Shown in pieces: positions 1 through 10,964 of a stretch of DNA of 64,000 nucleotides; position 1 is the stretch's first letter; every line of letters begins with the position of its first letter. Below the pieces are notes generated by a model, which was given only the letters and a program-made list of their open reading frames with translations, made no database searches and was not told where the DNA came from. Position numbers and translations under genes: made by a program. The DNA is taken from assembly GCA_021442155.1 (NCBI GenBank), contig CM038221.1, forward strand, positions 42,169,648-42,233,647, written 5' to 3'. The stretch is from Cymbidium sinense (lineage: Eukaryota; Streptophyta; Magnoliopsida; Asparagales; Orchidaceae).

Positions 1-1377
1 ATGTCTAAGACAAGAAGATCAAAAAAGTCTTGAATATCTGCCAGTATGATCGTCATCTCATGGGGATTGATCCAACAAGTATTATTGGTTATATCCAAAT
101 GCTCTACTATGCCGCGAATCTAAGAAAAAGGAAGAAGGCGTATTGAAGATCGATGCATAAACTATATGGTAAATACCGGCTCTTCTAAGGACGTCGTGAT
201 GCACCTATAAAGTGTAACATACCCAATGTAAATATCTACTGATAGCTGAAAAGAGGAGTAACAAATACGAACTTAAGAGTCCAATCCTCTACATCATGAT
301 GCAAATATATAATAACTTAAAAGCCAAATAACACTTGCAAGAGAAATACTGTCTACAAGTGGTTGAAGTACATCTTGATCATTATAACTAAAATGACCAG
401 CAACTCATTCCAAAGAAACAATATCACTATCTTAGCTTCAGTCTAATAATCCAAAAAACAAGATTATGTCCCACTGGAAGACTTCAATCACAAGAGGGAA
501 TACAGGATGATCAATAAATGAATCATCATAAACATCCCTCCCCATCAACATTTCTTGATGCCGCAACAAACAATCATGTATTCAAGTTAAATAAGAAGAG
601 TCATAAACTTCAATTACGGCCAATATCTCCTCTTACGCAGGTTAAGTAAAAGGCATGCCATGGGGCCTATACAATGTAAACATCATGTAAGATTTGACAA
701 GCAAAAAAAACCATTTCATAAATATATCGAACATGAAAGAGATGATAACAAATAATAAATAAAGAAGATAAAAAGCAACAAAAGCACCTTATGTAGTTCA
801 CACATCACATTCATTGGGGGGCAATTTGTTTATAGTTAAAAGAGAAGAAAACGACTTTGACTCACCTCACAAGCTCGGCTTCGATTGAACCTCCACAATC
901 AGTCTCAAACGAACACACAAACCGCCATCCTTATCACCTCGAGCACCCACAATCTCCACACTTGTGACTCAACCACACTCTAAACCTTGCATGAGTACTC
1001 ACGATCTTCGCGAACTCGACCCACACACCACACCCCGCACAATCCCCCACTTAAGGCATGAGCCACCTCTTCAAAGCCAATGGCTCGGTCGATCAAGAGG
1101 CTGCTGATGTGTACAAGGAGAGAGATAGAGAGAGAGAGAGAGAGAGATTGAGAGAAGAGCTTAGTCGAGCGGTGGCGTGCGAGGAGATGGAATTGTACAC
1201 TAGTCGTTCTCTATTGCGCAAGTGAAGGAGATCAAACTGAAGGTTTCACTCGAATCCTCACATCTCTAAGAATTTTAAAGAAAAATTAAGGCTATTTTGA
1301 GTATTTTTAGACTTCCTCTTAGATATAATGACTTTTAATCTCAAAATTTTAAAGAAGTTTTGTATTTATAGTTGAAG
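1..1377. other. Unassigned non-coding stretch with GA microsatellite
   Basis: No open frame with recognisable protein similarity was seen on either strand, and no missing PP4 exon. A purine-rich GA/GATA run covers about 1118-1154. The segment around 850-1080 is less AT-rich than its neighbours and rich in CA and CTC words. If the phosphatase gene continues to the left, this is intron 2 sequence. Confidence 0.5.
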
Positions 1378-2440
1378 ACTCATGCACGTCGATCATGGGT
1401 TTGACAAGAAAAATTATGAAAATAGCTGACCTTAGGTCTAACAAGAGATAAAAATCTACCTCTATCAATCTTAGGTTCGGAACAAAAAAAAAGTGTGCAA
1501 TAATACTAAATCTCACAAATGCAACACTACTAAGCAATTATGCTTTCAAAATTATGTAAAATTACATGAATTTTAAATAAAATACAAACAAAGAATACTT
1601 ATGCACGTTGATCTTGGATCCGACCGAGAAAATTACAAAGACATGTTGTCGATCTTGGGTATAGCAAGAGACAAAATCCTCCATCCATTAATCTTAGGTT
1701 CGGAGCAAGGGAGAAAGCATGTTAATCATGCTTAATTTCACTAAACAACACTACTAAGGGGTTGTTTGGTTGCTTGAGAAAATGAGTGCAGTGTAAAATG
1801 AATGTAGTGTAAAGTAAATGTAATGTATTTAAATTACTTTAGGTTGTTTGGTTAGAAACTCTGCAAATGCATGGGTTTATTTTTTTTCTTGTTTGGAGAA
1901 TGAATGTAAAGTAAATTACTTTTTGGGGTTAAAGCTGGCAGTGGTGGTGGTTGACAGTAGGAGTTGTCGCCGGCGACAGTAGCCAATGGCAATTAGTGGT
2001 GGTCATATGTGACGGCAACAGGCGGTCGGCAATGGTGGAAGGCCACCAACAGTGGAGATAGCAGCGGCAAAAGGTTGTGGCGATGGTGGCAGCTACAGAA
2101 AATTGTGGCAGTGGTGGCCTAAGGTGGCGGTAGCGGCGGGAAGCAAAGCGGCCGAAGCGGTGGCGGTGGCGGCGGTGGCGACTAGTGGTCGACAAGCTAT
2201 GGCGATGTGAAGCGGCGGTGACCTGGCCAATAAAATGGTGGCAATAGCGATGACATTCCAAATATACCACAAATCATCTTTTAATGCATTTCAAATGCAC
2301 TACAAATACATTGAAATTTTACTTTGCATCATGCCAAACACTCAAAAAATTTAAAATACCTGCATTTTATTTACTTTATACTCTAAATGCATCCAACCAA
2401 ACAACACCTAAGTAATTGTGCTGCCAAAATTTCATTAAAA
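1378..2440. repeat. Diverged direct duplication, second copy interrupted by a MITE
   Basis: Copy 1 is about 1378-1566. Copy 2 is about 1600-1757 and resumes at 2412. Shared words in order are TGCACGT(C/T)GATC, ATCTTAGGTTCGGA(A/G)CAA, ACA(A/C)CACTACTAA and TT(A/G)TGCT(T/G)(T/C)C(A/C)AAA. The copies are moderately diverged. Function is unknown. Its value is that copy 1 shows what the site in copy 2 looked like before the MITE inserted. Confidence 0.7.
1758..2408. mobile_element. Tourist-like (PIF/Harbinger) MITE, 651 bp
   Basis: The ends form terminal inverted repeats: GGGGTTGTTTGGTTG at the left, and the complement of the right end reads GGTGTTGTTTGGTTG (14 of 15 match). Both sides are flanked by TAA (1755-1757 and 2409-2411), the 3-bp target typical of PIF/Harbinger transposons. 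The uninterrupted duplicate at 1521-1545 reads CACTACTAAGCAATTATGC, the expected empty site with one TAA. The interior (about 1935-2260) is GC-rich, made of imperfect GGC/GGT/GTG triplets. Its minus strand stays open for 113 codons but gives only a His/Arg-rich low-complexity string, so no transposase is encoded. The element is non-autonomous. Confidence 0.85.
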
Positions 2441-2627
2441 TTTTGAAACTTAAATCTTTTTTATAAAAATCATAAAATGAGAGAGATGAAACCCCATGAT
2501 GTGAGATATTTAGGGGAATAGCTCTTGTTCAATAATGCATAAAACCACTCCATTCATGTTCTTTTATCAACAATCTAATTTATGAATCTCCTTCAAAGCG
2601 CAAGTGTTGAATCTTGATTTGTTTATG

Positions 2628-3299
2628 GGACACCAAAACATACTTGTCAGACAAAATTCACGAAGTAGGATAGAAAAAAATTAAAATTCCAGAAAAGAAA
2701 TCTCAAAGACCATGTGAGTTCAAGTACAATGAATCTCAAAAAAGAAAACTCATAAATCCAGACAAACGATGATGATTCAAAATAAAAGTCAAAAAGTCCT
2801 AGATTGTCTGACCCTTTATTTATAGAGTTGTAGGGCTACAGAAATGCTATACGAAACTTGAAAATTAATAAAAAGAAAATGTACAAACTTTAGGGATTGC
2901 TCTAGCACAAACACGTATACAGTAACCCAAGGTAGCAGGAGGTGTCACCTCTAGATGGCATAATATGCCATATGGATTAGCTCGTCAGGCCTAAAATATG
3001 AGACGAGCTCACTAAATGAGTCCCTATCAAGTTATACTGTGGGCTAGTCGCTAGCAAGTTTACATATAAAGGTCTCCTATTTGACATGCTAGGAGAGTTT
3101 GCTACGCAAGTCACATGAGTGACAATCGAGTAACGAACTCCTTCCCTAAGGCTGCTCCTTGATGTAGCCCTTTAGTCGCTAAGTTAAAGGCAACTGGATG
3201 TAGGACGAGTTTTGCGTTGAGTTGGCTTGATTGAGTCATCAGCTAGCCCAAGAAAGTGTTTCATAAGTCTACTTAGTCCAAGGTATACCTTCATATACA
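2628..3299 (-). repeat. 3' LTR of element A
   Basis: About 672 bp, colinear with the split copy at 14521-14910 plus 18840-19130. Shared words include GAC ACC AAA at the low edge, AGGGCTACA, GATTGCTC(T/C)A(G/A)CAC, CCTCTAGATG, AAGGCAACTGGATGTAGGA and CCAAGGTATACCT. The high edge ends in CA next to a polypurine tract on the minus strand. The low edge reads GG where TG is expected, which indicates decay. Confidence 0.75.
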
Positions 3300-3326
3300 C
3301 TTAATTCCCCGATTTTGTCCCTTTCG
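3300..3326 (-). other. Polypurine tract of element A
   Basis: On the minus strand this reads as a purine-rich run (GAAAGGGAC, then AAAATCGGGGAATTAAG) ending exactly at the LTR start TGTATATG. That is where plus-strand priming occurs in LTR retrotransposons. The position fixes the orientation and the internal border of the 3' LTR. Confidence 0.65.
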
Positions 3327-3599
3327 AAGGCGACTTATGAAATGACAAGAGAATTAATGATTGAAATAATAAATGAAAAAAATTATTTCACATTATAGAA
3401 ACCTGAATTATTGGTGTATTTACTATTTTGTGAGAAACATTTGAAAAATATGTTACATTTCTTTGACCATAAATGTTATAGCTAAGAAGACTCCCCGTCT
3501 ATAAACTGAGGGATTTATGAAGTACAAAGTCACTCATCTATTATTTTCTACCTTCACCAAGTGCATTAATGAGACATTGCCCAGAAATAGTTAATAATG

Positions 3600-6050
3600 T
3601 AGAAAACCAAAGTTTATGTAAGTTCTTCAAAAAATTGCAAAATTGTTGTTGAAGCTGGAGGGCATAAATCTAATCACCCCTTGGAGGTGATAAGTGTTGT
3701 TTCTACGGAGATAGCTCCTATGATGGGTGATGTGCCTGCAGAAGTATCTCAAGTGATGACTAACATTCTGGTTGAGATCAATGCGACTCAACAAGAAGAA
3801 GAGGTCTCGTTGATAAGGAGAGTGAAGAGAGTGGCAATTTGCAAGAAATTGTCTCGACTCACCACAAATTGGTAGAGGCTTATCTCGCCAAGGTATTATC
3901 ATATTACTTTTTTTATTTCTTATTAGTGATGAACTAAAGTTATGGGTGTATTAACAGGTGAAGTTAACAAGTGACTTGGAATCATTACCCCAGTAGCCTG
4001 CTTCCAAATGTCAAGAAGATAAGTTTGTTTATGAGATGTTCCTTTATTGTAACTGACAATTTTTTATCATAGTGAGCCTAGAGTTCACCTCATAGTGGGC
4101 AAGTTACTAGGTCGAACGCTGAGTGCGTGGGAAGCATCGTTGATTTCTCATTGGATTCCTAAGTTTGAAACGACTACGTTGGCGAGTCATCACATCATAA
4201 TGTCAATATCTGCCTTAAATAGAATTACCACTAACATTGTTGTTTCATTGCATTCCATGGGGGAGACCACAGTTAGGAAGAGTGTGAGAGTTGCGAGCTC
4301 TCATCCTAATTGTTCATAATGAAGAGGTCGTCTACAAAGAAAAACAAGCCCCAACAAGAGTGGATGAGATGCGTGCCTCCTCTCCCATCCAAATGGTGAG
4401 CTTTCCCTCTTGCAAGCAGGTGAAGGCCACCTAGGACAAGTTGTGTGCCGTATGACCACTGCAAGCTCAGCCTTAGATTCCTAATATGTTCAAAGCTGAT
4501 GCACATCCTCAATTTCCACATGTTGGTGCAAGCTCAATTGTTGCAGAACTCGATGACGAGTGTTGTCACCATCTCACACTTGTAGAATGAGAGAATCCTA
4601 TGGATCCTGACTTTGTTTTGCCACTTAATCACTACCAAAGCCCACAAGACAAACTTGATCTCCGAGGTCAAAATAAAGAATTTGAGTTGACAAACAAGAT
4701 GAGGAACTAGCAAAGCCAATTCCACTTTGTGATCAGGTTGATTAAGTGGCTTTGCTGATCATGCTAGTTGTCTTTGAAAAAGAGAAAGTTATCATGCTGA
4801 ATTTGAGTCTAGTAGAAGCTGAGTCTTTCCAAAATCTCTAAGGAAAGGATCTCAATATCAACCCCAATCTTAGAGGTAACTAGGTCTACCAAACTCTATA
4901 GTGTAAGAACTCATCACATTATTTCACTAAGTGTTTTTCCTAAGTTAGCGTGTTGGAAAGTGCACTTATTTCATTGCTTTGGAAGTGGCGTCACTGCCAT
5001 CACATCCAACAAACCTTGAGGTACTCACCTTCTCAGGCAATTAGCAGAAGCATATTCTAATTACCCCAATCATCACACTGAGCTTGAGTTGATGTTGCTT
5101 GGGTATACATTGAGCCTTGAGGCAATGAAGTTGATGAGTGAGGTAGAGGCAAGCATGTCGATATCACACAGTGAGGTGACGAGATCAATGCCCCGAGAGG
5201 ATGCAGCAAGTGCTCCTGCTGATGCTGCTCAAGTGTGGCGCGTATAAAGACCAATGAGGTTGTGTCCACTAAGAAGAGGAAAAATAAGAATAAGGTCAAC
5301 ATAACCATCTGAAATAAATGGTTCATATGACCCATGCATGGCTAGCCCATCCAACGCTTTTGACATAGACGTATTTATTCGCACCACATTAAGAAGCAAC
5401 TCAACCGAGTTCCCTTAGCATAACTGCCTTTCATTGTGATAAATGTGCATACAGTCAGTCGACAGACTACTCATGACCTCAATTTGGAATTCATGATTGT
5501 CATAAAGTAGTTGAGTGAGACCAAGAAAAAATGTCGAATTGCATAATCATCACTACACAAAGAGTTTGACCTTCGTAAGGCCATTGAGATGGCACTAAAA
5601 CCATGATGAAAAAAATAAGCTCATTGTAAAACTAGCTCATCGCAAAGAGTGTCGGTGACAAGAAACAATGTTCCAAAAGAAGAAAGCATTGTGGAACAAC
5701 TTCTTGCACTTGTCATAGAGAAGGGAATACAATTGAGAGGGAATCCACACATAAATAGACCTCCTCACCGCAAATTTTGAGGAGGGAATACAATTTTCCA
5801 TAGAGAAGCTGGTGAGTAGCAATAACATTGACAAAAAAATTTTGAACAAGGAGAACTAGTAAGCACTATTAGACTTCGATGAAAGAGATGATGTGAATTC
5901 TGCTTTTATCTAATTGATATTTTTTGTACTTGCAAGAGGGGAGAGTTAATTCACTTCCTTTTTGTTTGTAATGAATATTAACTCTTGTACTTGTCATAGT
6001 GAAAGAGTAATAAAATCATTTTATTTTTGACTTACTATTGTTTATTTTCT
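3600..6050 (+). pseudogene. Possible antisense ORF remnant in the 3' region of element A
   Basis: Between integrase and the 3' LTR the plus strand, antisense to the element, keeps several protein-like stretches: 3681-3875, 4095-4319, about 4440-4700 and about 5050-5290. The last reads in part as TELELMLLGYTLSLEAMKL. An AATAAA signal follows at about 6009, after a T-rich leader resembling a 3' UTR. Some plant Tat-type elements carry an extra antisense gene here, sometimes related to captured host mobile-domain proteins. I cannot name the protein family. The frames are interrupted by stops. Chance open frames are the alternative. Confidence 0.35.
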
Positions 6051-7239
6051 TTATCCTTCCTTTTTACTTGCCAAAGTTATCAAATATGAATGTACTATAG
6101 TACTATATATGAATTTGTTTTGAGCATACTTATATGTTCTTGTTAATAGTGAGCTCGCAAGGAGTGTACTCGTCAATATTCCAGGATAATAATGTACTTA
6201 GTTGGTTGAAATATAACCCAATGTTGTTCGTAGGATAACTATGATGTCCATAGCGAGTTCATTAGTGATTGCTTCTAGGTGTATCTCACCTTATACCAAG
6301 CTCTTAATCTTCACGGGGACACCCACCTAAATAGCAAGTTGAGGTTATAAGTTATATGATAGTTGCCTTAAGTTATGCCAGACTTTTGGCCTTTGTGGGG
6401 GCACTCACCTTAGACTAACCAATAGAAGAGACCGTGCACTACTCCTTGCAATTCTCATCGCCAAAAGGGAAGTCAACTAATTATAATCATCGCCTAAGAT
6501 ACACCTTACATTTCGCTAGACTCGCCGACTACGAGAGACTCGCATGCTACTCACTACAAATCTTGTTGCAAAAGGGGAGTCATCTCCTTAAGTCTTGGCT
6601 ATAAATACACATATATTTTATTTTATTTTATAGTATATTTTAGACCAAGTTTATGCAAATAAGTTATCGTAAGTGTTTGAATAGCTAACTACATTTAATT
6701 ATTGACAATTTGAATGTACTCAACACATTAAAACGAGTATGCTTATAAGCAAAAGTAATTGTGCTAAGTGCAGACTCACCTTCTTGAGGGCATTAACATG
6801 AATACAAGTCCTTTGTTTGGAGATCTCAATTCTCCTATACTGAGCAATCTCATCACTTTTGAACACTTTGACTTTCAACTCTTGATTATCCCTCAAGTTG
6901 GTTGACTCACACTTATAGTCAAAGGCTATAATTAAGTTGAATCTTATTATAAGAAGTACATTCTTCTCCATCTAAAGTTGGCCAACTTTAGATGAGAACA
7001 AGAAAGGTTAGAATGTGAGTAGTTTTCTCAAAATCACTAGTTTAAGAGTGAGTATCTCGAGCATTGACGAGTTGTCATACAGAGATGCGAGTAATATAAT
7101 TCTCATCAAGTTCATGGGGTGAGTTCCCCGAGTTTCAATGAGTTGAAGTAAACAAGTTTGTATTTTGTATTCATAATATATTGAAAGATTATTAGAAATA
7201 ATGAACATGAAAGAGTATAGAAATCTTTTCTTATGGATA
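6051..7239. other. Element A 3' region, nothing recognisable
   Basis: AT-rich sequence between the putative antisense remnant and the integrase C-terminus. Short open frames on the minus strand (6720-6971, 7008-7262) show no motif I can recognise. It probably belongs to the untranslated 3' part of element A. Confidence 0.45.
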
Positions 7240-8250
7240 AATCCTTTTGAAATAGTAAGCATTCCACATTCGTGGCTCCTCTTTTCCTAAGTAGGTTTGT
7301 AGCTAATCAGAGTCAGACACAAATTTGTTTTTTGATTATGTATGGTTTATCCCTTGTCTATCTGAGCTTGCAGAACATAGTTTGTCATTCTGCTACATCC
7401 AGCTTCTTCAGTACTAAGTTGTTGATTGAAAATTTTTCTTTTTGACATTTGTATTGTGTTGTAATCCTTCTCTTAATTTGTTCTTGCCTCAAAGAAATCT
7501 ACATTTTGAGTTCCTCTAACAAGTCGAGTGTCTTCTCCATGCCTTCTCAATTTTGTGCTTTCCACTTGGCAGAATGTAGGTTGTAATCAACAACCACTAT
7601 AACTCTTTAACTGTGTAACTCATACTTGATAAGTAGTAAAGTTTTTGTTCCATAGGGCATCTAACCTGTTACCGAAGAGGGGGTTGTTTTAAGCGCCCAC
7701 AAGACTAATGGCAACACCTCCAACCACTTGGGCTTAGCTCCTTCAATTTTCTTCTTAAACAATTTGAAAATTTGCTTATTCTTTACTTCAACTTGATCAT
7801 TTGTTTGTGGGTGATGGGCTAAAGCAAATGTCTTGAGACTCACAAAACTCCCCAAGGTTTTGGTCAGCAAATTATGACTCATTGTCTATTATGATGCTAA
7901 CCAGCCCATGTATGCAAATGATATCGAACAAAATGAAGTTTCTAACAACTTACGCCATGATTTTGGCTAATGTCTTAGCTTCAATCCACATGTGGCCACT
8001 AATGAGTGACAATGATCTAATTAGGCCCATGTCCCACACAACAAATGGTCAAGGACTCCTGATTGGCTGTAATTGGTGTGAGGGTTGCAATTTTCTTGAT
8101 GCGAACTATTGACACTGCTTACACTGTCTAGAGAAATCCTTGGTGTCTTTCCTCAATATCAGCCAAAAGTCTCCTTGTAAAATGCAATGGGCAATTTCTC
8201 TTCCTCTAGAGTGACTTCCAAACTTGCATGAATGCACTTGCTTAATAACT
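7240..8250 (-). pseudogene. Integrase of gypsy element A, degenerate
   Basis: Read right to left it starts with a zinc-binding region (GREIAHCILQGDFWLI, then a C-x2-C as CKQC). The core follows, with WDMG for the first catalytic Asp, IDNE for the second, and HPQTNDQVEV for the catalytic Glu. Next comes the conserved LPLVLWALKTTP stretch at about 7670-7720. The C-terminal part (about 7250-7640) still shows LDLLEEL and NNLVLKKLDV. In-frame stops lie near the zinc motif, before FAD, and in the C-terminal part. Integrase inserts the cDNA copy into chromosomes. This copy cannot be made as one protein. The family call is strong and the borders are approximate. Confidence 0.8.
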
Positions 8251-8479
8251 TATTTTGCTCATTTTCCCTCAAGTATCTAAATTAAGAAAGGCAACAAATT
8301 TTCTGAAAAACTCTCTTCCAAGTATAATGTAATGTTTCGCCTTAATGTTAAATTGCCTCACATTTTTGATATTTGCTACAACTTTGTCCTAACTTCAAGT
8401 TTTTGATGAAGGGGTCTACCAAGCTGAGCGAGTTGTTTCGTTTTTACATTGACTCACCTTCTTCAATGCTAAGGTATGC

Positions 8480-8870
8480 GAGCTAGAGGTAGCTGGTCTT
8501 CCAAGTTGCTTTGACTTAGAAAGTATATTAGCAAGATAATTTCCTATTAAGGTATCTGGATAATTTAAAAATATTCCACCTTACAGACTCTACCTTCACT
8601 TTTGAACAAATAGATCTAAAATATATCATCCCTAACTTTGGTCATCATTGATTTGGTTCACCATCAATTGAGAATTTAAATAAACTATAAGATGCTTAGC
8701 TCCGAGACCTCACACAAATCTCAATCCGAAGAGTAGTACTTCATACTCGACTTGATTATTAGCAGCCTTGAATTTTACTTTCATAGGCTAAGGGATGATA
8801 ATTCCCGCTAGACGATTCAAAACTATGTTGATTCCCATACCTTCCTCTCTTGATGAAGCATCGATGTATA
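8480..8870 (-). pseudogene. Second (archaeal-type-like) RNase H of element A, degenerate
   Basis: The minus strand reads LYIDASSREEGMGINIVL, with the conserved Asp of a D-G/A-S-S motif. A NQVEYE-like segment with a catalytic Glu follows, broken by stops, and then an ADxLA-like tail. An RNase H after the RT-linked one is typical of Tat/Ogre gypsy elements. Stops interrupt the centre. It lies between the RT block and integrase, as expected for the polyprotein order. Confidence 0.6.
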
Positions 8871-8999
8871 ACAATCATGCTTGGTTCAGACTCGTGACCT
8901 CTCCAAATGAGGAACACTAAAGTTAACAAAGAAATCAGTGAGTGCTTGTGCCGTAATCGTTGTATGATCAAGCAAAACATATTGAACTTAGCTTGACTA

Positions 9000-9330
9000 A
9001 CCACATAAGCAATCTCCTTGAATGATCCGGCTTGATGAGTATAGGTTTAAGCGAGCAATCAGTAACAACCTAAATTAAGTAGGCCAGAAAATAAAGATAA
9101 TCTATGAGCTGAAATGATGAGAATGTAAGTACACTCCATGGTCAAGTATCACAACTCGATACCTCATAGAGTATTGCTGACATGATAGATTGGATATTGC
9201 TTTTTGCCTTTTCTCTAATAAGGATCAAGCCTATTGCGTCCTCTCCCGGTTCAAATATAAGAGCAAGTTTTCCCTAGTAACAGGCTCTGTAATTATGTAA
9301 TTATAGCGGCGAGGTGAGGAGAAATGTGGC
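9000..9330 (-). pseudogene. RT-linked RNase H region of element A, degenerate
   Basis: The minus strand reads ENLLLYLNRE, then LILIREK, followed by a stretch resembling the usual SRLSxxSGL and DxSLKPIL segments. These are the landmarks of the RNase H that follows RT in gypsy polyproteins. Several stops and at least one frameshift are present. Confidence 0.5.
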
Positions 9331-9479
9331 TTTACACACATTGGTCCACTTCAATTTTTTGACACTTCTGAAGATTTTAAAGAAGGGAGAACAACGTTCA
9401 CCTGCCTTGAAGATGAAACAATTGTGGCTGACAACATCGTTGCACTTTAGCCATTCTTGACAAATACATATCGAGTATG

Positions 9480-10240
9480 GCCCTTACCATATTCAGATTT
9501 ATCTTTATCCCTTTAAGTGTAAGGAGATACCCAAGGAATTTGCCAGACCCTGCCAAATGTACACTTTAAGGATTAAAGTGTGTTATATCTCTTGAGGGTA
9601 ACAAAACTTTCTTTGAGATCAAGTATGTGCTATTTGAGCAACTTATTCTTTGTCAACAAGTCATCAATATAAGCTTCCACATTTCTTCATTTCTGCTCCC
9701 TAAATACATGATCCATCATCCTCCAATAGGTCTCTCGATGTTCTTTGGCTAAAGGGCATAATTTATATCAAACAACCCTTCCCCAATAATAAATGCAATC
9801 TTCTTGCAGTTATCTAAATGCATCTTAATTTTGTGATAACCCGAAAATGCATAAAAAAAAGCTCATGATAGAGTATCTAATAGTTGAGTCAACAAGTGCA
9901 TCTATGGCACCAATGGGTATTTATCCTTCAGGCATGAGGTTGGTAAAATAACAGACATCCTCCACTTCCCATTTGTCTTTTGCACCTCACTATATTTGAA
10001 ATCTAGTCATGATATTGGACCTCTCTAATGAAGTCAGCTTCTAGTAAACTTCTATATTGCTTTTTGATTGGCTTGGTGAGTAGGAAAACTGTCGTCCTCA
10101 TTTTATGCTTTATTGGCCTCGCTTTCTTCTTCAAATTAAGCTTGTGGCAAGCGACATTAATATCTATCCCAAGCATCTCAATGACAATCCAAACAAATGC
10201 GTGAAGGTCAATGCTCAATGCTCTAATGAGTTCCAATTTA
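9480..10240 (-). pseudogene. Reverse transcriptase of element A, degenerate
   Basis: The N-terminal part (10003-10236) matches the plant gypsy pattern: MLGIDINVACHKLN, then a basic stretch and LLEADFIREVQYHD. The catalytic box YIDD is encoded at 9660-9671, preceded by MMDHVFREQ. RT copies the element RNA into DNA. Stops and frame changes separate the two parts, so it is a relic. RT is followed downstream by RNase H and integrase, the Ty3/gypsy order. Confidence 0.8.
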
Positions 10241-10958
10241 TGCTCTAAGTTGTACAGGTAGCTTATTCTTAAGACTCAGTGAAGATCACCCTCGGCCACT
10301 TTAACTTTCTTAACAATTTTAGTGGTCTCCAATCCTATCCCTCAAATTCTAATTACAAGACCTATTATGTTGCCTACTACAAGTCACTTACAAGTATGAA
10401 ATAGTAAGTTTTGAATTGTAGGAGATCAACCCTCACCACAATCACTTAGTCGCCAATCGAAAATTAATAGCTACACAATCAGTTGACCCACAACCCTAAA
10501 AATATTCAGCAATGGTCACCCAAAGAAGACATTGTAAGTAGGAGTGCTTAAAATGATGAAATCTATCATAGTTGTGAACCACTATTTCCCTTCTCCCTAT
10601 GTGACTAAGAGTGTGATTATTCCTTCAACTTCTCATTGCTCTCCAGAGAACTCATAAAACAGCCCGATAATGGGTTCGAATTTCAAAATTGCCAACTTCA
10701 TCTTGTTGGACATAAATTTAAAAATGATTTTATAGAATTGCCATTATCTATCAATATATTGCCTATTTAGTAATTAGCAATCAAAGTTGTGACTACTATA
10801 TCATTAAATAGGTTGCCAATTTTTGGTCTATCTTGCTCTATAAAACTAATTGGCACCACCTCAGTAACAGTTGCCCAAGCTATCGTCAATGAATTAACCT
10901 CTCCTGGCATTAGTCGTTTGAGGCTAGTTTGTCGTGATAACTCAATGATATATCCTCA
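10240..10958 (-). pseudogene. Protease region of element A, degenerate
   Basis: The minus strand at about 10690-10910 reads MPGEVNSLT, then TEVVPISF, VVTTLIANY and ILIDNGNSIKSFL. The IDNG box (about 10740-10757) sits where plant gypsy aspartic proteases usually have V-D-(N/T)-G-S-S. A stop follows IANY. The stretch between 10240 and 10690 is the variable protease-RT linker and shows no clear motif. Confidence 0.6.
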
Positions 10959-10964
10959 AGCATA

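Noticed and set aside
1929..2270. 113-codon minus-strand open frame inside the MITE.
   Set aside because: His/Arg-rich low-complexity translation of GGC/GTG triplets. No transposase motif.
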